A stretch of DNA of 12,546 bases from Planctomycetaceae bacterium (GTDB lineage Bacteria; Planctomycetota; Planctomycetia; Planctomycetales; Planctomycetaceae): the NCBI GenBank assembly GCA_027080405.1, contig JALWSL010000655.1:1-12546 (forward strand), read 5' to 3'. Shown in pieces: positions 1-6,974 of this stretch. The notes under the pieces were generated by a model. It searched no databases. It was not told where the DNA came from and worked only from the letters and a program-made list of their open reading frames with translations. The position numbers were made by a program, and so were the translations under genes. How positions within the stretch are numbered: position 1 is the stretch's first letter; the number at the start of each line of letters is the position of its first letter.

Positions 1-76
1 GGGGAAATCCGATCGCAGTCGATTCCACATGATTGCTCAATTGCTCATCGTACAGCAAACAACAGAGCGAAACTGA

Positions 77-105
77 AAAGTATGTAAAGTATGTTCCGCG
101 TACTT
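77..105. repeat. Tandem 9-bp repeat and inverted repeat upstream of the kinase promoter
   Basis: AAAGTATGT occurs twice back to back (77-85 and 86-94). The second copy also begins an imperfect inverted repeat, AAGTATG (87-93) against CGTACTT (99-105), 6 of 7 matching. It lies about 85-115 bases upstream of the putative -35 box of the kinase gene, so an activator or autoregulator site is possible. The binding role is inference. Confidence 0.4.
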
Positions 106-190
106 CGCCCTCGCCAGTGACACTACGTGAGGGACACCACTGAAAAAATGAACGCAAGTGCACATTCAAAAAAATATACGTGTGGCAGTA

Positions 191-219
191 TTGACATTTT
201 ACACCATGGCAATTACATA
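191..219 (+). promoter_or_regulatory. Candidate sigma-70-type promoter of the kinase-regulator operon
   Basis: A perfect TTGACA (-35) at 191-196 is followed by a 17-base spacer and a poor -10, TACATA at 214-219 (3 of 6 matches). A better -10 match, TATAAG at 218-223, would need a 21-base spacer. The kinase start codon is about 40 bases downstream. The -35 box is convincing and the -10 is not. Confidence 0.42.
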
Positions 220-260
220 TAAGTATCCTGTCATCTATTCCCGGTGAAAGTAACATTTCC

Positions 261-2756
261 ATGGGGCAGAGTCACGTCGACACATCGTTCAACTCGAACA
301 GTACAAAGCAACTTCTACAGCTTTGCACGAAGATTGAACAGACCTTCCTGAACGGAGCCTGTGAGTGGCTCGGGAATCGCTTCAAGGCAGAAGAAGTTCT
401 ACTGATTTCCGCTTTTCGAAACTACTGCTTCTTCGACAATTCTCTACTGGACAATGGTGAGAGAATAGTTGCGCGATGGGTTGCCCCCAATCAGAATGAT
501 GAGCAAACAATCAGCGGAGAATTGCGGACAAACCAGATTCAGGAAAACAACTCACCTGCTGATAATCAAACTCACCAGGTGAATGGAACTCTCGTTGATG
601 CTGTCCAGGTTGAATCCATTTCCACTGTGGAAGATCCGACCAGTGGGCGCGAGAAAGCGACTGAAACGAAAATCTGCTTACCGAAAACAGAACAGTGGCC
701 GCACGAAACGTTCTTCCTGCTTCGGGGATGTCCTGAAAAGTTTCTTCCGGAAATAACAAATGCCTCAGCGTCCGATCCTCAGGATGATTCCGGGGAGATT
801 GCTACCCTTGTTCAGAGAACGACGGCTGAGCTTTCCCGTTCAATGCTGAACTGCCAAAAAGAGGACGAACGCGCCGCATTATACACGATTATTTCTTCCA
901 TTCCGGATTCCGTTTACGCCAAGGATCGCTCACTGAGATACTGCCTGATAAACGATGCCTTCTGCAAATCACTCGGGAAGTCCCGGGAGGAAATACTGGG
1001 AAAAACGGATGCCGAACTGACGCAGCAACCAAACACCAGCAGCAAGAGCGCAACTGTCGATCAACGGGTACTCCAGGGGGAAACAGTCCGTCAGGAAAAG
1101 AAAATCGAAATCGGCAATTGCATCAAGTCGTTTCGGGAGATCAATTCTCCCGTATGGAATACTTCAGGAAACATCATCGGATTGTGCGGCATCGCGCACG
1201 ATATTACCGATCTCAAACAGGTCGAATCCCAATTGAAACAGGCCAATTCCTTCCAGCAGGCGGTCATCCGGACAGCGACAGAGGGAATCGGGGTTTGTGT
1301 ACCATGTCAGAAAGAACCCTATCTCCGCTTCACCATTTGGAACGACCGCCTCAAAGAAATTACCGGCTACTCCCTGGAAGAAATCAATCAGCTCAACTGG
1401 CTGGATTGCCTGACCGCGTCTCATCAAACAAAACACCAGAATGCACCGGGACGCATTAGCCAATTGTTCGACGGGGAACAGCTTGAAGAAGAAGAATTTG
1501 AATTCACCAACAAACAGGGAGAAAGGAAAAAAGTTCTTATCTCCAGTTCCCTGGTCGTATTTGGTGGGAATCAAAGCGCCGTCGTCCTTCTCGTTCACGA
1601 CATGACCGCCCGCTTTTATATCCAGAAATCGCTGGAAGAAAGCCAACGGCGATATCACCTGGCAACAAGAAATGCGAAAATCTCGGTTTGGGAATGGAAC
1701 CTTCTCGAAAACAGTGTTCAAGACGACGGAAATCTGTCTCGAATACTCGGCTATCCTCAACATGCCTTTTCGAGTGTCAGGGAATGGATGAAACATATCC
1801 ACCCCGATGATCTGCCGCGGGCCAGATTGCAGTATGAGGAATTCATCCGGGGCGATACCGACCAGCTCTTTATCGAAAAAAGAATGAAGCACGCCAAGGG
1901 CCACTGGGTCTGGATTGCAACACAGGGAAGCTACATTTCAAATACCGACTCGGAACGGATCGCGATAGGAACTGATCTGGATATCACCAGTCAGAAAGAG
2001 ACTGCGAATCGGATTGCGGATTTGCAGAAAGAACTCCTGCAGGTCACCCGTCTTTCTGCGGTGGGAGAAATTGCAGCCAGTCTCGCCCATGATATTACCC
2101 AGCCGGTCACCGCCATTTGCAACTACGCGGCGGCGGCAAAACATCTCCTGCTCATGCCAGACCGCGGCAACTACCACGCCACGGCTGCGGGCTATCTGCA
2201 GAAAATTGAACATTCCTCAAAAGTGGCAACGAACGTCCTGAAAGGGACCCGATCCTACATCAACGAGACGGAAGGAGAACGCTCTCTTCAAACGATTGGG
2301 CAGATTGTCGAAAATGTACTGGAAGTTGCCTATCCGGACATTCGTCATAGAAACATTCACCTGAATCGACTCAGCGAAGGGGATGATGTCTGGGTTCATG
2401 TCGATCGGGCCCAAATCGTTCACGTCATCCAGAATATTATCAACAACGCGTTCGATGCCCTGTCGGACATCACTTCCCGAGAGCCGGTTATTACGATCAA
2501 AACTGCCTCTGAAGCAGATACCGGAGTGATTTCTATTGAAGACAATGGGGCCGGTTTCCCGGCCGAGAACGCTCAAACCATTTTCAAACCGTTTTATTCG
2601 ACGAAGAAAGGAGGAATGGGTATCGGCCTGGCAATTTGCAAAACGCTAATTGAGGCCAATTCAGGAACAATCACCGCCCAGGGGCAGCCCGGCCAAGGCG
2701 CCTGTTTTACGATCCGATTACCAGGATACAAGAAAGGGATTCTTCCCAAAGGATGA
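261..2756 (+). CDS. Soluble triple-PAS sensor histidine kinase, FixL-like
   Basis: The 831-residue kinase senses a signal through PAS domains, autophosphorylates, and should pass phosphate to the next gene's product. Residues 1-200 match no domain I recognise; 90-180 is polar and linker-like. Three PAS modules follow: about 205-318, 330-450 and 462-580 (the last a PAS_3-like fold with PAC end). A HisKA domain has H610 in LAHDITQPVTAI, close to the FixL-type LAHELNQPLTAI. The HATPase domain has the N box around N729 (INNAFDAL), G1 DNGAGF (761-766), F box FKPFYSTK (775-782) and G2 GMGIGL (785-790). All catalytic motifs are intact. No signal peptide or membrane segment is visible, so it is probably cytoplasmic. 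No haem-pocket signature could be identified, so the ligand is unknown. The ribosome binding site upstream of ATG 261 is weak. The stop overlaps the next start as ATGA. Confidence 0.93.
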   Translation: MGQSHVDTSFNSNSTKQLLQLCTKIEQTFLNGACEWLGNRFKAEEVLLISAFRNYCFFDNSLLDNGERIVARWVAPNQNDEQTISGELRTNQIQENNSPADNQTHQVNGTLVDAVQVESISTVEDPTSGREKATETKICLPKTEQWPHETFFLLRGCPEKFLPEITNASASDPQDDSGEIATLVQRTTAELSRSMLNCQKEDERAALYTIISSIPDSVYAKDRSLRYCLINDAFCKSLGKSREEILGKTDAELTQQPNTSSKSATVDQRVLQGETVRQEKKIEIGNCIKSFREINSPVWNTSGNIIGLCGIAHDITDLKQVESQLKQANSFQQAVIRTATEGIGVCVPCQKEPYLRFTIWNDRLKEITGYSLEEINQLNWLDCLTASHQTKHQNAPGRISQLFDGEQLEEEEFEFTNKQGERKKVLISSSLVVFGGNQSAVVLLVHDMTARFYIQKSLEESQRRYHLATRNAKISVWEWNLLENSVQDDGNLSRILGYPQHAFSSVREWMKHIHPDDLPRARLQYEEFIRGDTDQLFIEKRMKHAKGHWVWIATQGSYISNTDSERIAIGTDLDITSQKETANRIADLQKELLQVTRLSAVGEIAASLAHDITQPVTAICNYAAAAKHLLLMPDRGNYHATAAGYLQKIEHSSKVATNVLKGTRSYINETEGERSLQTIGQIVENVLEVAYPDIRHRNIHLNRLSEGDDVWVHVDRAQIVHVIQNIINNAFDALSDITSREPVITIKTASEADTGVISIEDNGAGFPAENAQTIFKPFYSTKKGGMGIGLAICKTLIEANSGTITAQGQPGQGACFTIRLPGYKKGILPKG

Positions 2757-3391
2757 GTCAGGCAACGATCTACATTATCGATGACCATGAAGATGGTCGT
2801 GAAGGACTCCAGGCACTGCTCAGTGTTCATGGATATCGAACAGAGTCCTTCAGCGATGCCGCTCAGTTTCTTCAAATGGCCAACCGGACGGAAACTGGCT
2901 GCGTCATTACCGATTTTCGCATGGAAGAGATCAATGGTCTGGAATTGCTCACCCAATTGAAAAAGGAAAAGAGCGTCCTTCCGGTCATCCTTGTCTCTGC
3001 CTACGCAACTGTACCGGAAGCCGTCCAGATCATGCAACAAGGGGCACTGACACTGATCCAAAAACCTTACAGTGAGCAACAAATCCTGGATACTGTTGAA
3101 CTGGCATTGAAAATCAATGCCCGCCAACTCCTGGAACAGGGGCACCAGACAGAATTACAGGAACAGTTTCTTACGCTCAGCGAAGAAGAACTCCAAATCC
3201 TTGAACTTCTGGTCTCTGGTACTACCAGTAAGGAAATTGCCTTACGGTTGGATATCAGCTCAAGAACAATCGACCGGAGAAAACAGGCGATCTTCACAAA
3301 GTTGAATGTCGATTCCATTGCTGAATTGACCATGCTGTACATCGAATGGTCACAAATAAATGAAGGCTCCAGGCAATTCGAGCCAAATTGA
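2753..3391 (+). CDS. FixJ-family response regulator (receiver plus LuxR HTH)
   Basis: This 212-residue DNA-binding response regulator is the probable partner of the upstream PAS kinase. The receiver spans about 5-122 and has the acidic pair D10/D11, phospho-acceptor D54 (VITDFRM), S82 in the Thr/Ser position and K104 in QKPY, so it should be phosphorylatable. The stretch SAYATVPEAVQIMQQGA resembles the FixJ-family SGHGDVPMAV...GA motif. A short helical linker (about 123-140) leads to a GerE/LuxR helix-turn-helix (about 141-200) with LSEEELQILELLVSG, TSKEIALRLDISSRTID and KLNVDSIAEL. The start overlaps the kinase stop by four bases, which implies translational coupling. Family and pairing are well supported; target genes cannot be read from the sequence. 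Confidence 0.93.
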   Translation: MSQATIYIIDDHEDGREGLQALLSVHGYRTESFSDAAQFLQMANRTETGCVITDFRMEEINGLELLTQLKKEKSVLPVILVSAYATVPEAVQIMQQGALTLIQKPYSEQQILDTVELALKINARQLLEQGHQTELQEQFLTLSEEELQILELLVSGTTSKEIALRLDISSRTIDRRKQAIFTKLNVDSIAELTMLYIEWSQINEGSRQFEPN

Positions 3392-3465
3392 CGCATTTGC
3401 GACACAACAGACATCGATTTCCTGGCCGATGTTTACAGGTGTGGGCAAGAGATTATCTATGCCTT

Positions 3466-3501
3466 CATATATAGTCACTGCGGTCGCGGTGATCTGATAT
3501 G
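3466..3501. promoter_or_regulatory. Extended dyad, operator-like
   Basis: An inner palindrome TCACTGCG (3475-3482), GT, CGCGGTGA (3485-3492) matches at 7 of 8 positions. It is flanked symmetrically by CATAT (3466-3470) and ATATG (3497-3501), all centred on 3483.5. It lies in the gap between the FixJ-type gene and the LuxR-type gene, about 135 bases before the latter's start. No U-tract follows, so an operator is likelier than a terminator. Confidence 0.45.
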
Positions 3502-3529
3502 AAGTAGGCTTCGGATGCGTTTATCGTTA

Positions 3530-3563
3530 TCGCATTTCGCTGGAACATGCTTGTCGCATTTCG
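3530..3563. repeat. Direct repeat TCGCATTTCG x2, 24-bp period
   Basis: TCGCATTTCG occurs at 3530-3539 and 3554-3563 in the leader of the LuxR-type regulator gene. A 24-base period is just over two helical turns, compatible with two protein sites on nearly the same DNA face. A related string, ACGCATTTGCG, lies at 3391-3401 just after the FixJ-type gene. The rest of the 3392-3635 gap shows no coding potential and no clear promoter. Confidence 0.4.
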
Positions 3564-3635
3564 TTCGGGCCATGCCCTTCACTGGAGCATTCTTCCAGAT
3601 AAAACGCGGTCTCTTCTCGTACAAAGGGCAGAATA

Positions 3636-4385
3636 ATGTACATACAGAGACAGTCAGATCAGACCAATCGAGATGGCAGAGAGGAACTTTCCTCTTCCGA
3701 ATCACCCTCAAATCTTACCAATCCGCCAAAAGTTGCAAGCCCCGCCGAACCACTCATTTCTCTGCTGATTTCGAACCAGGCGATTGCAGAATCCCTTTGC
3801 CAGAATCTGATTCGGCACGGAAAAAAAGCGGTTGTTCTGGATCGAAACAACACCGAAGACTATCTCCGTCAAAACAGACAGAATGTCTCCCTGGTCGTCG
3901 TCGACCCGCTGATCAAGTCTCGGGAATCAGTAGCATTTGTCGATTTGCTCAAAACGCTGGAAATTCCGTATATCCTGATTGATAGTATGGTTCGTTCGTT
4001 GCACCTGGCTCAATCACTGCAGGACAATGCCTGCGGATACCTGACTTACGATTGTTCATTGGACTCGCTTCTGAACGCAATCACCAGCCTGGCTGAAGGG
4101 GAGATCAACCATTATTGGTGTCCTGAAGCGGCGGAACTGATTGATTTTTCGGGAAAGAAGCCCAAGATAAAGTCAGCTAGCGCCCTGGCATGTCTGACAG
4201 AACGGCAAATTGAAGTTCTGACCCACCTGGCGGAGGGAAAAACAGTCAAAGAAGTGGCTCACATTCTTCACCTCTCGCATAAATCTGTTGACAGCCACAA
4301 GTACCGCATCATGAATCGACTGCACGTTCATGATCGAGTGCATCTTTCAAGATTTGCGATTCGTGAAGGCCTGATTGAACCGTGA
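3636..4385 (+). CDS. LuxR/NarL-type regulator with degenerate (pseudo) receiver
   Basis: A 249-residue transcription regulator. Residues 1-36 are polar and probably disordered. Residues 38-152 have a receiver-like fold (hydrophobic strands [27 protein letters not shown]). The usual acidic pair is replaced by S46/N47 and the conserved Lys by T137; only D90 at the phospho-acceptor position and S117 remain. Mg2+-dependent phosphorylation is therefore unlikely. The C-terminal LuxR HTH (about 185-249) is intact: [22 protein letters not shown], then [17 protein letters not shown]. The ATG is preceded by an AAAGGGC purine tract, and no in-frame ATG precedes it nearby. It lies 244 bases after the FixJ-type gene on the same strand and converges on the hydrolase gene 42 bases beyond its stop. 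It may work as a phosphorylation-independent regulator or bind another ligand or protein. Confidence 0.85.
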   Translation: MYIQRQSDQTNRDGREELSSSESPSNLTNPPKVASPAEPLISLLISNQAIAESLCQNLIRHGKKAVVLDRNNTEDYLRQNRQNVSLVVVDPLIKSRESVAFVDLLKTLEIPYILIDSMVRSLHLAQSLQDNACGYLTYDCSLDSLLNAITSLAEGEINHYWCPEAAELIDFSGKKPKIKSASALACLTERQIEVLTHLAEGKTVKEVAHILHLSHKSVDSHKYRIMNRLHVHDRVHLSRFAIREGLIEP

Positions 4386-4427
4386 GAAATGGGTGAATCG
4401 CCGTACTGGTGCCACCCGGCAAAATTC

Positions 4428-5327
4428 CTATTCGTCCGGTATCCATTGAATGTGCCGAAGCCATTCTTCACAACGCTTCGGCCAACCGGCAATGGGAAGG
4501 GATTTGTCGGAACGTAATCCGTAACCGTGCCCGCCTGCATCATAAGGATGGAGTTCCGACGCAACCCCCGCGCGTTTCAGGGCGGACATCATTTTCAAAC
4601 TGCTCTGCATCGTTACCGGGTCGTCAAAAGCGTGAACAAGGAACATGCGAGGCGACTTCGGCGTTACCCGGACAATCTCCTTCAGTGTCGTCCCCTCGCG
4701 GTTGACAAGATAGGCCGGATAGATCAACACAACGATATTCGGAATGTACGACTGATTGTCGATTTCGTCACAGGTTGCATACTCGCGCTTTTCCGACAGA
4801 GCTGACAGGGCAGCTGTCATTCCACCAGCGGAGAAGCCGAGGACTCCAATTCTGTTTCTGTTCAAATTCCACTTTGGTGCATGTTCTCGAACCAGGCTGA
4901 TCGCACGCTGCGTATCCTGCACCGGCATCAACCATTTCTTCGGCTGAGCCCGTGTCGGAGTCCGATATTTAACGACAATTCCGGTCACTCCCAGTCCGTT
5001 GAGCCACTTTGCCACCTCGGTTCCTTCCAGGTCCCACGCCAGCAGGTTGAAGCCGCCGCCCGGACAGATAACCATCGCCGACCCATTCCGCTTTTCTTTC
5101 GGCGGAAGAAAAACATGAATTTCCGGTGAGGTTACGTTCGTCAGTTTGATAATTTTTCGTCCTCCAACAAGTCGATCTGTCGGCCTGTTGATGTCGGCCT
5201 CCTTACCGGAAACATCCACCTTCCCTGGGGCGCCTGCAGGCCATAATTTGAGAACCTGCTGGGCAAAAAGTGGTGACGAATTGACAATCACAAAAGCGGT
5301 CAGCGCAAAAATGCCATTTTTAAACAT
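4428..5327 (-). CDS. Secreted alpha/beta-hydrolase, acetyl-xylan-esterase-like
   Basis: The 299-residue protein begins with a signal peptide (hydrophobic 5-21, likely cleavage near FAQQ at 21-24), so export is expected. The alpha/beta-hydrolase features are an oxyanion-hole stretch PGGGFN (89-94), nucleophile S166 in GFSAGG, an acid at D235 or D236 (AFDDPV), and H267 in GGHGYG. This arrangement and length match the BD-FAE/acetyl-xylan-esterase-like hydrolases common in planctomycetes, which remove ester groups from plant or algal polysaccharide or act on related esters; the substrate cannot be deduced. The start is supported by CCGGAG about 9 bases before ATG and by the signal peptide directly following. 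It is transcribed after the glycosyltransferase gene across a 148-base gap, and its 3' end converges on the LuxR-type gene. Confidence 0.88.
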   Translation of the reverse strand: MFKNGIFALTAFVIVNSSPLFAQQVLKLWPAGAPGKVDVSGKEADINRPTDRLVGGRKIIKLTNVTSPEIHVFLPPKEKRNGSAMVICPGGGFNLLAWDLEGTEVAKWLNGLGVTGIVVKYRTPTRAQPKKWLMPVQDTQRAISLVREHAPKWNLNRNRIGVLGFSAGGMTAALSALSEKREYATCDEIDNQSYIPNIVVLIYPAYLVNREGTTLKEIVRVTPKSPRMFLVHAFDDPVTMQSSLKMMSALKRAGVASELHPYDAGGHGYGLRSDKSLPIAGWPKRCEEWLRHIQWIPDE

Positions 5328-5448
5328 GATTCAATCTCCGGATTTTCGTGAATTTATCTTTTACAAGCCAGGCCCTTCCGGACATAATCAAAATCGCCCC
5401 CCCCAAGCGTTTCATTTCATAAATCAATCAAGCAGGAAAGGCCCCCGC

Positions 5449-5496
5449 ATGACGTATAAATTACTGTTTGCAGCACTAGGAATCTTCCTGCGGTGA
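5449..5496 (+). CDS. Possible 15-codon ORF or truncated gene start
   Basis: ATG at 5449 follows AGGAAAGG (5434-5441) with an ideal 7-base gap, then encodes MTYKLLFAALGIFLR and a TGA. The peptide looks like the start of a signal peptide or small membrane segment. It lies antisense to the last codons and stop of the glycosyltransferase gene and within the leader of the hydrolase gene. It may be a leader peptide, a decayed gene fragment or chance. No + strand promoter is obvious. Confidence 0.25.
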   Translation: MTYKLLFAALGIFLR

Positions 5497-6666
5497 AAAA
5501 TGGGCCATGCAGGAACGATACAGATCGGCCACCCGCCTGACGGTCTGATCGATTCGGAAATTTTTCCGGACATGCTCTTTTCCCGCGTCCCCGATTTTTC
5601 TGGCCAATTCCGGATTTTTCAACAGCATCAACAGTTTCTCGGCGATGGCATCACTATCAGAAGGGGGGATCAGCAAACCGGTTTCGTTGTTGGTTATTGC
5701 AGAGAAAACACCACCGACACAACTGGCAATGACGGGACGGCCACAGGCCATCGCTTCGAGCATGATTGTTCCCAGCCCCTGTTGCAACGACGGCAAACAG
5801 AAGATATCCATGGCCCGTAATGACTCCCGGAATCCATACAGATTCGAAACAAACGTAACATGCTTTTCTATCCCTAACGAGCGGACAAGCTGTCGAAGCC
5901 TGTTTTCCTCCGGTCCCGCTCCCGCCACCAGAAACTCCAAATCCGGATAGGTCTTCAGAACCTCATGAGCCGCATGAAGAAAAAAGGAGACTCCCTTGAT
6001 CTGTTCCAGAGGGCCGGCTGTTCCAATCACGGGAGTACAATCCGGAGCGAGAACAGGCCTGATTTTTTCATCTGGAATCTGCTCAACCCCACTGTGAATG
6101 ACCGTCACCATCTTTCCCGTAATATTCGGCTGCGTCAACAACTCCGATTTGACAGATGAACTGACAGCAATAATTTTATAACCATGCTCTGTCTCGAAAT
6201 TGAGAATCTCCCCTTCAGGAATGTAATCGTGAATGGTCAACAGATAGGGGCAGTTCCATTTTTTGGCCAGTCTGATCCCGTCCGATAGCATGCGGCGGGA
6301 CTGTATATGAATCAAATCAGGTTTGGGGTCCGAAAAATCCTGCTCGATAAAATTCAGGATGATCCGCTTAACCAAAGGGAAATCCAGGTAGCGATATTCG
6401 TAAATCTCAAGAGCCTGACGACGTTCTGGCGAGATGAACTCAGCGCTGGGTGTCAGAATTGCCGAGCGGATTCCGTAATCAGACAGATACTGTGCCAACA
6501 GCAGAGTCTGAGTGGAAGACCCCCTGACTTCAAACCGTTCCGAAAGCAGCAGAACGAACAGCGATTCTGTCGCTTTGGGACTTTTCAGTTTCTCCTTTTC
6601 TGCCTCAATCTGGCTACTGACGACAGTCGAACCGGAAGAAAGAGCCTGTTGCGAATCACTTTGCAT
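5476..6666 (-). CDS. GT4-type glycosyltransferase with E-to-Q change in EX7E
   Basis: A 396-residue GT-B glycosyltransferase that should move a sugar from a nucleotide donor to a glycan or lipid acceptor. Residues 1-33 are polar with no membrane segment. The N-terminal Rossmann half (about 35-195) has the acceptor-side RGSSTQTLLLAQYL and TIHDYIPEGE. The C-terminal half (about 210-385) has GTAGPLEQIKGVSFFL, LVAGAGPEE, and the donor motif LPSLQQGLGTIMLEAMACGRPVIAS. In the GT4 family the first Glu of EX7E sits where this protein has Q296; the second, E304, is kept. This may alter catalysis or donor choice. The ATG at 6666 lacks a good ribosome binding site, and the first 30 residues are low complexity, so the true start is less certain. 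The hydrolase gene follows on the same strand. Acceptor and donor are unknown. Confidence 0.87.
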   Translation of the reverse strand: MQSDSQQALSSGSTVVSSQIEAEKEKLKSPKATESLFVLLLSERFEVRGSSTQTLLLAQYLSDYGIRSAILTPSAEFISPERRQALEIYEYRYLDFPLVKRIILNFIEQDFSDPKPDLIHIQSRRMLSDGIRLAKKWNCPYLLTIHDYIPEGEILNFETEHGYKIIAVSSSVKSELLTQPNITGKMVTVIHSGVEQIPDEKIRPVLAPDCTPVIGTAGPLEQIKGVSFFLHAAHEVLKTYPDLEFLVAGAGPEENRLRQLVRSLGIEKHVTFVSNLYGFRESLRAMDIFCLPSLQQGLGTIMLEAMACGRPVIASCVGGVFSAITNNETGLLIPPSDSDAIAEKLLMLLKNPELARKIGDAGKEHVRKNFRIDQTVRRVADLYRSCMAHFSPQEDS

Positions 6667-6805
6667 ATTTTTAAGCTACCCGGAAAAGGGAAAAGACGAG
6701 GATTCCCCCCATAGTTCATTCATTGCGAGGCCACCCCGATCATTAACGAACAGGCGCAACCCGCAAATCCCCCCGGTCCATCTGGCCTTACCACGCGAAC
6801 CAAAT

Positions 6806-6865
6806 TGAGACCGATCAGGTTGAATGCAATCAAGCTGAGACCGATCAGGTTGACGCCGATCAAAC
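6806..6865. repeat. Two tandem 30-bp units
   Basis: TGAGACCGATCAGGTTGA occurs at 6806-6823 and again at 6836-6853. With the following 12 bases each unit is 30 bases long, and the two agree at about 25 of 30 positions. They lie in the 308-base stretch (6667-6974) between the glycosyltransferase gene and the 214-residue gene. I see no credible gene there; an 88-codon open frame covering it lacks protein-like features. Confidence 0.6.
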
Positions 6866-6905
6866 GCTTCAATCATAACGCAAAATGAATCACCGAACAG
6901 TCTGG

Positions 6906-6927
6906 CCCCAAAAAAGCTGATCGCTCT
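6906..6927 (-). terminator. Weak intrinsic terminator candidate
   Basis: On the - strand AGAGC pairs with GCTTT (one G-U) across the loop GATCA, and the stem runs into six T's. It lies about 50 bases after the stop of the 214-residue gene, a suitable place to end the floA transcript. The stem is short, so support is modest. Confidence 0.3.
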
Positions 6928-6947
6928 GCGGATTAGGGGCATACAAC

Positions 6948-6973
6948 ATCAATTCGAAAGTATCAATTCGAAA
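6948..6973. repeat. 12-bp direct repeat beside a stop codon
   Basis: ATCAATTCGAAA occurs at 6948-6959 and 6962-6973, perfectly, with a 14-base period. Each copy holds the palindrome TTCGAA. The second copy ends one base from the stop codon of the 214-residue gene. Confidence 0.5.
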
Positions 6974-6974
6974 A

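Noticed and set aside
1164..1904. 246-codon open frame on the - strand inside the kinase gene
   Set aside because: Antisense to intact PAS domains, no ribosome binding site or recognisable domain; an effect of codon use in the real gene.
3515..3982. 155-codon + strand frame overlapping the LuxR-type gene start
   Set aside because: The overlapping frame encodes a receiver-like fold and HTH; this frame is Arg/Ser-rich shadow sequence.
4391..4417. GGGTG/CACCC inverted repeat between converging genes as a bidirectional terminator
   Set aside because: Only five pairs with a loop of 17 bases and no T-run on either side.
6676..6942. 88-codon - strand frame between the glycosyltransferase and the 214-residue gene
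   Set aside because: Composition is not protein-like, it spans the 30-bp repeats and the terminator candidate, and no ribosome binding site supports it.
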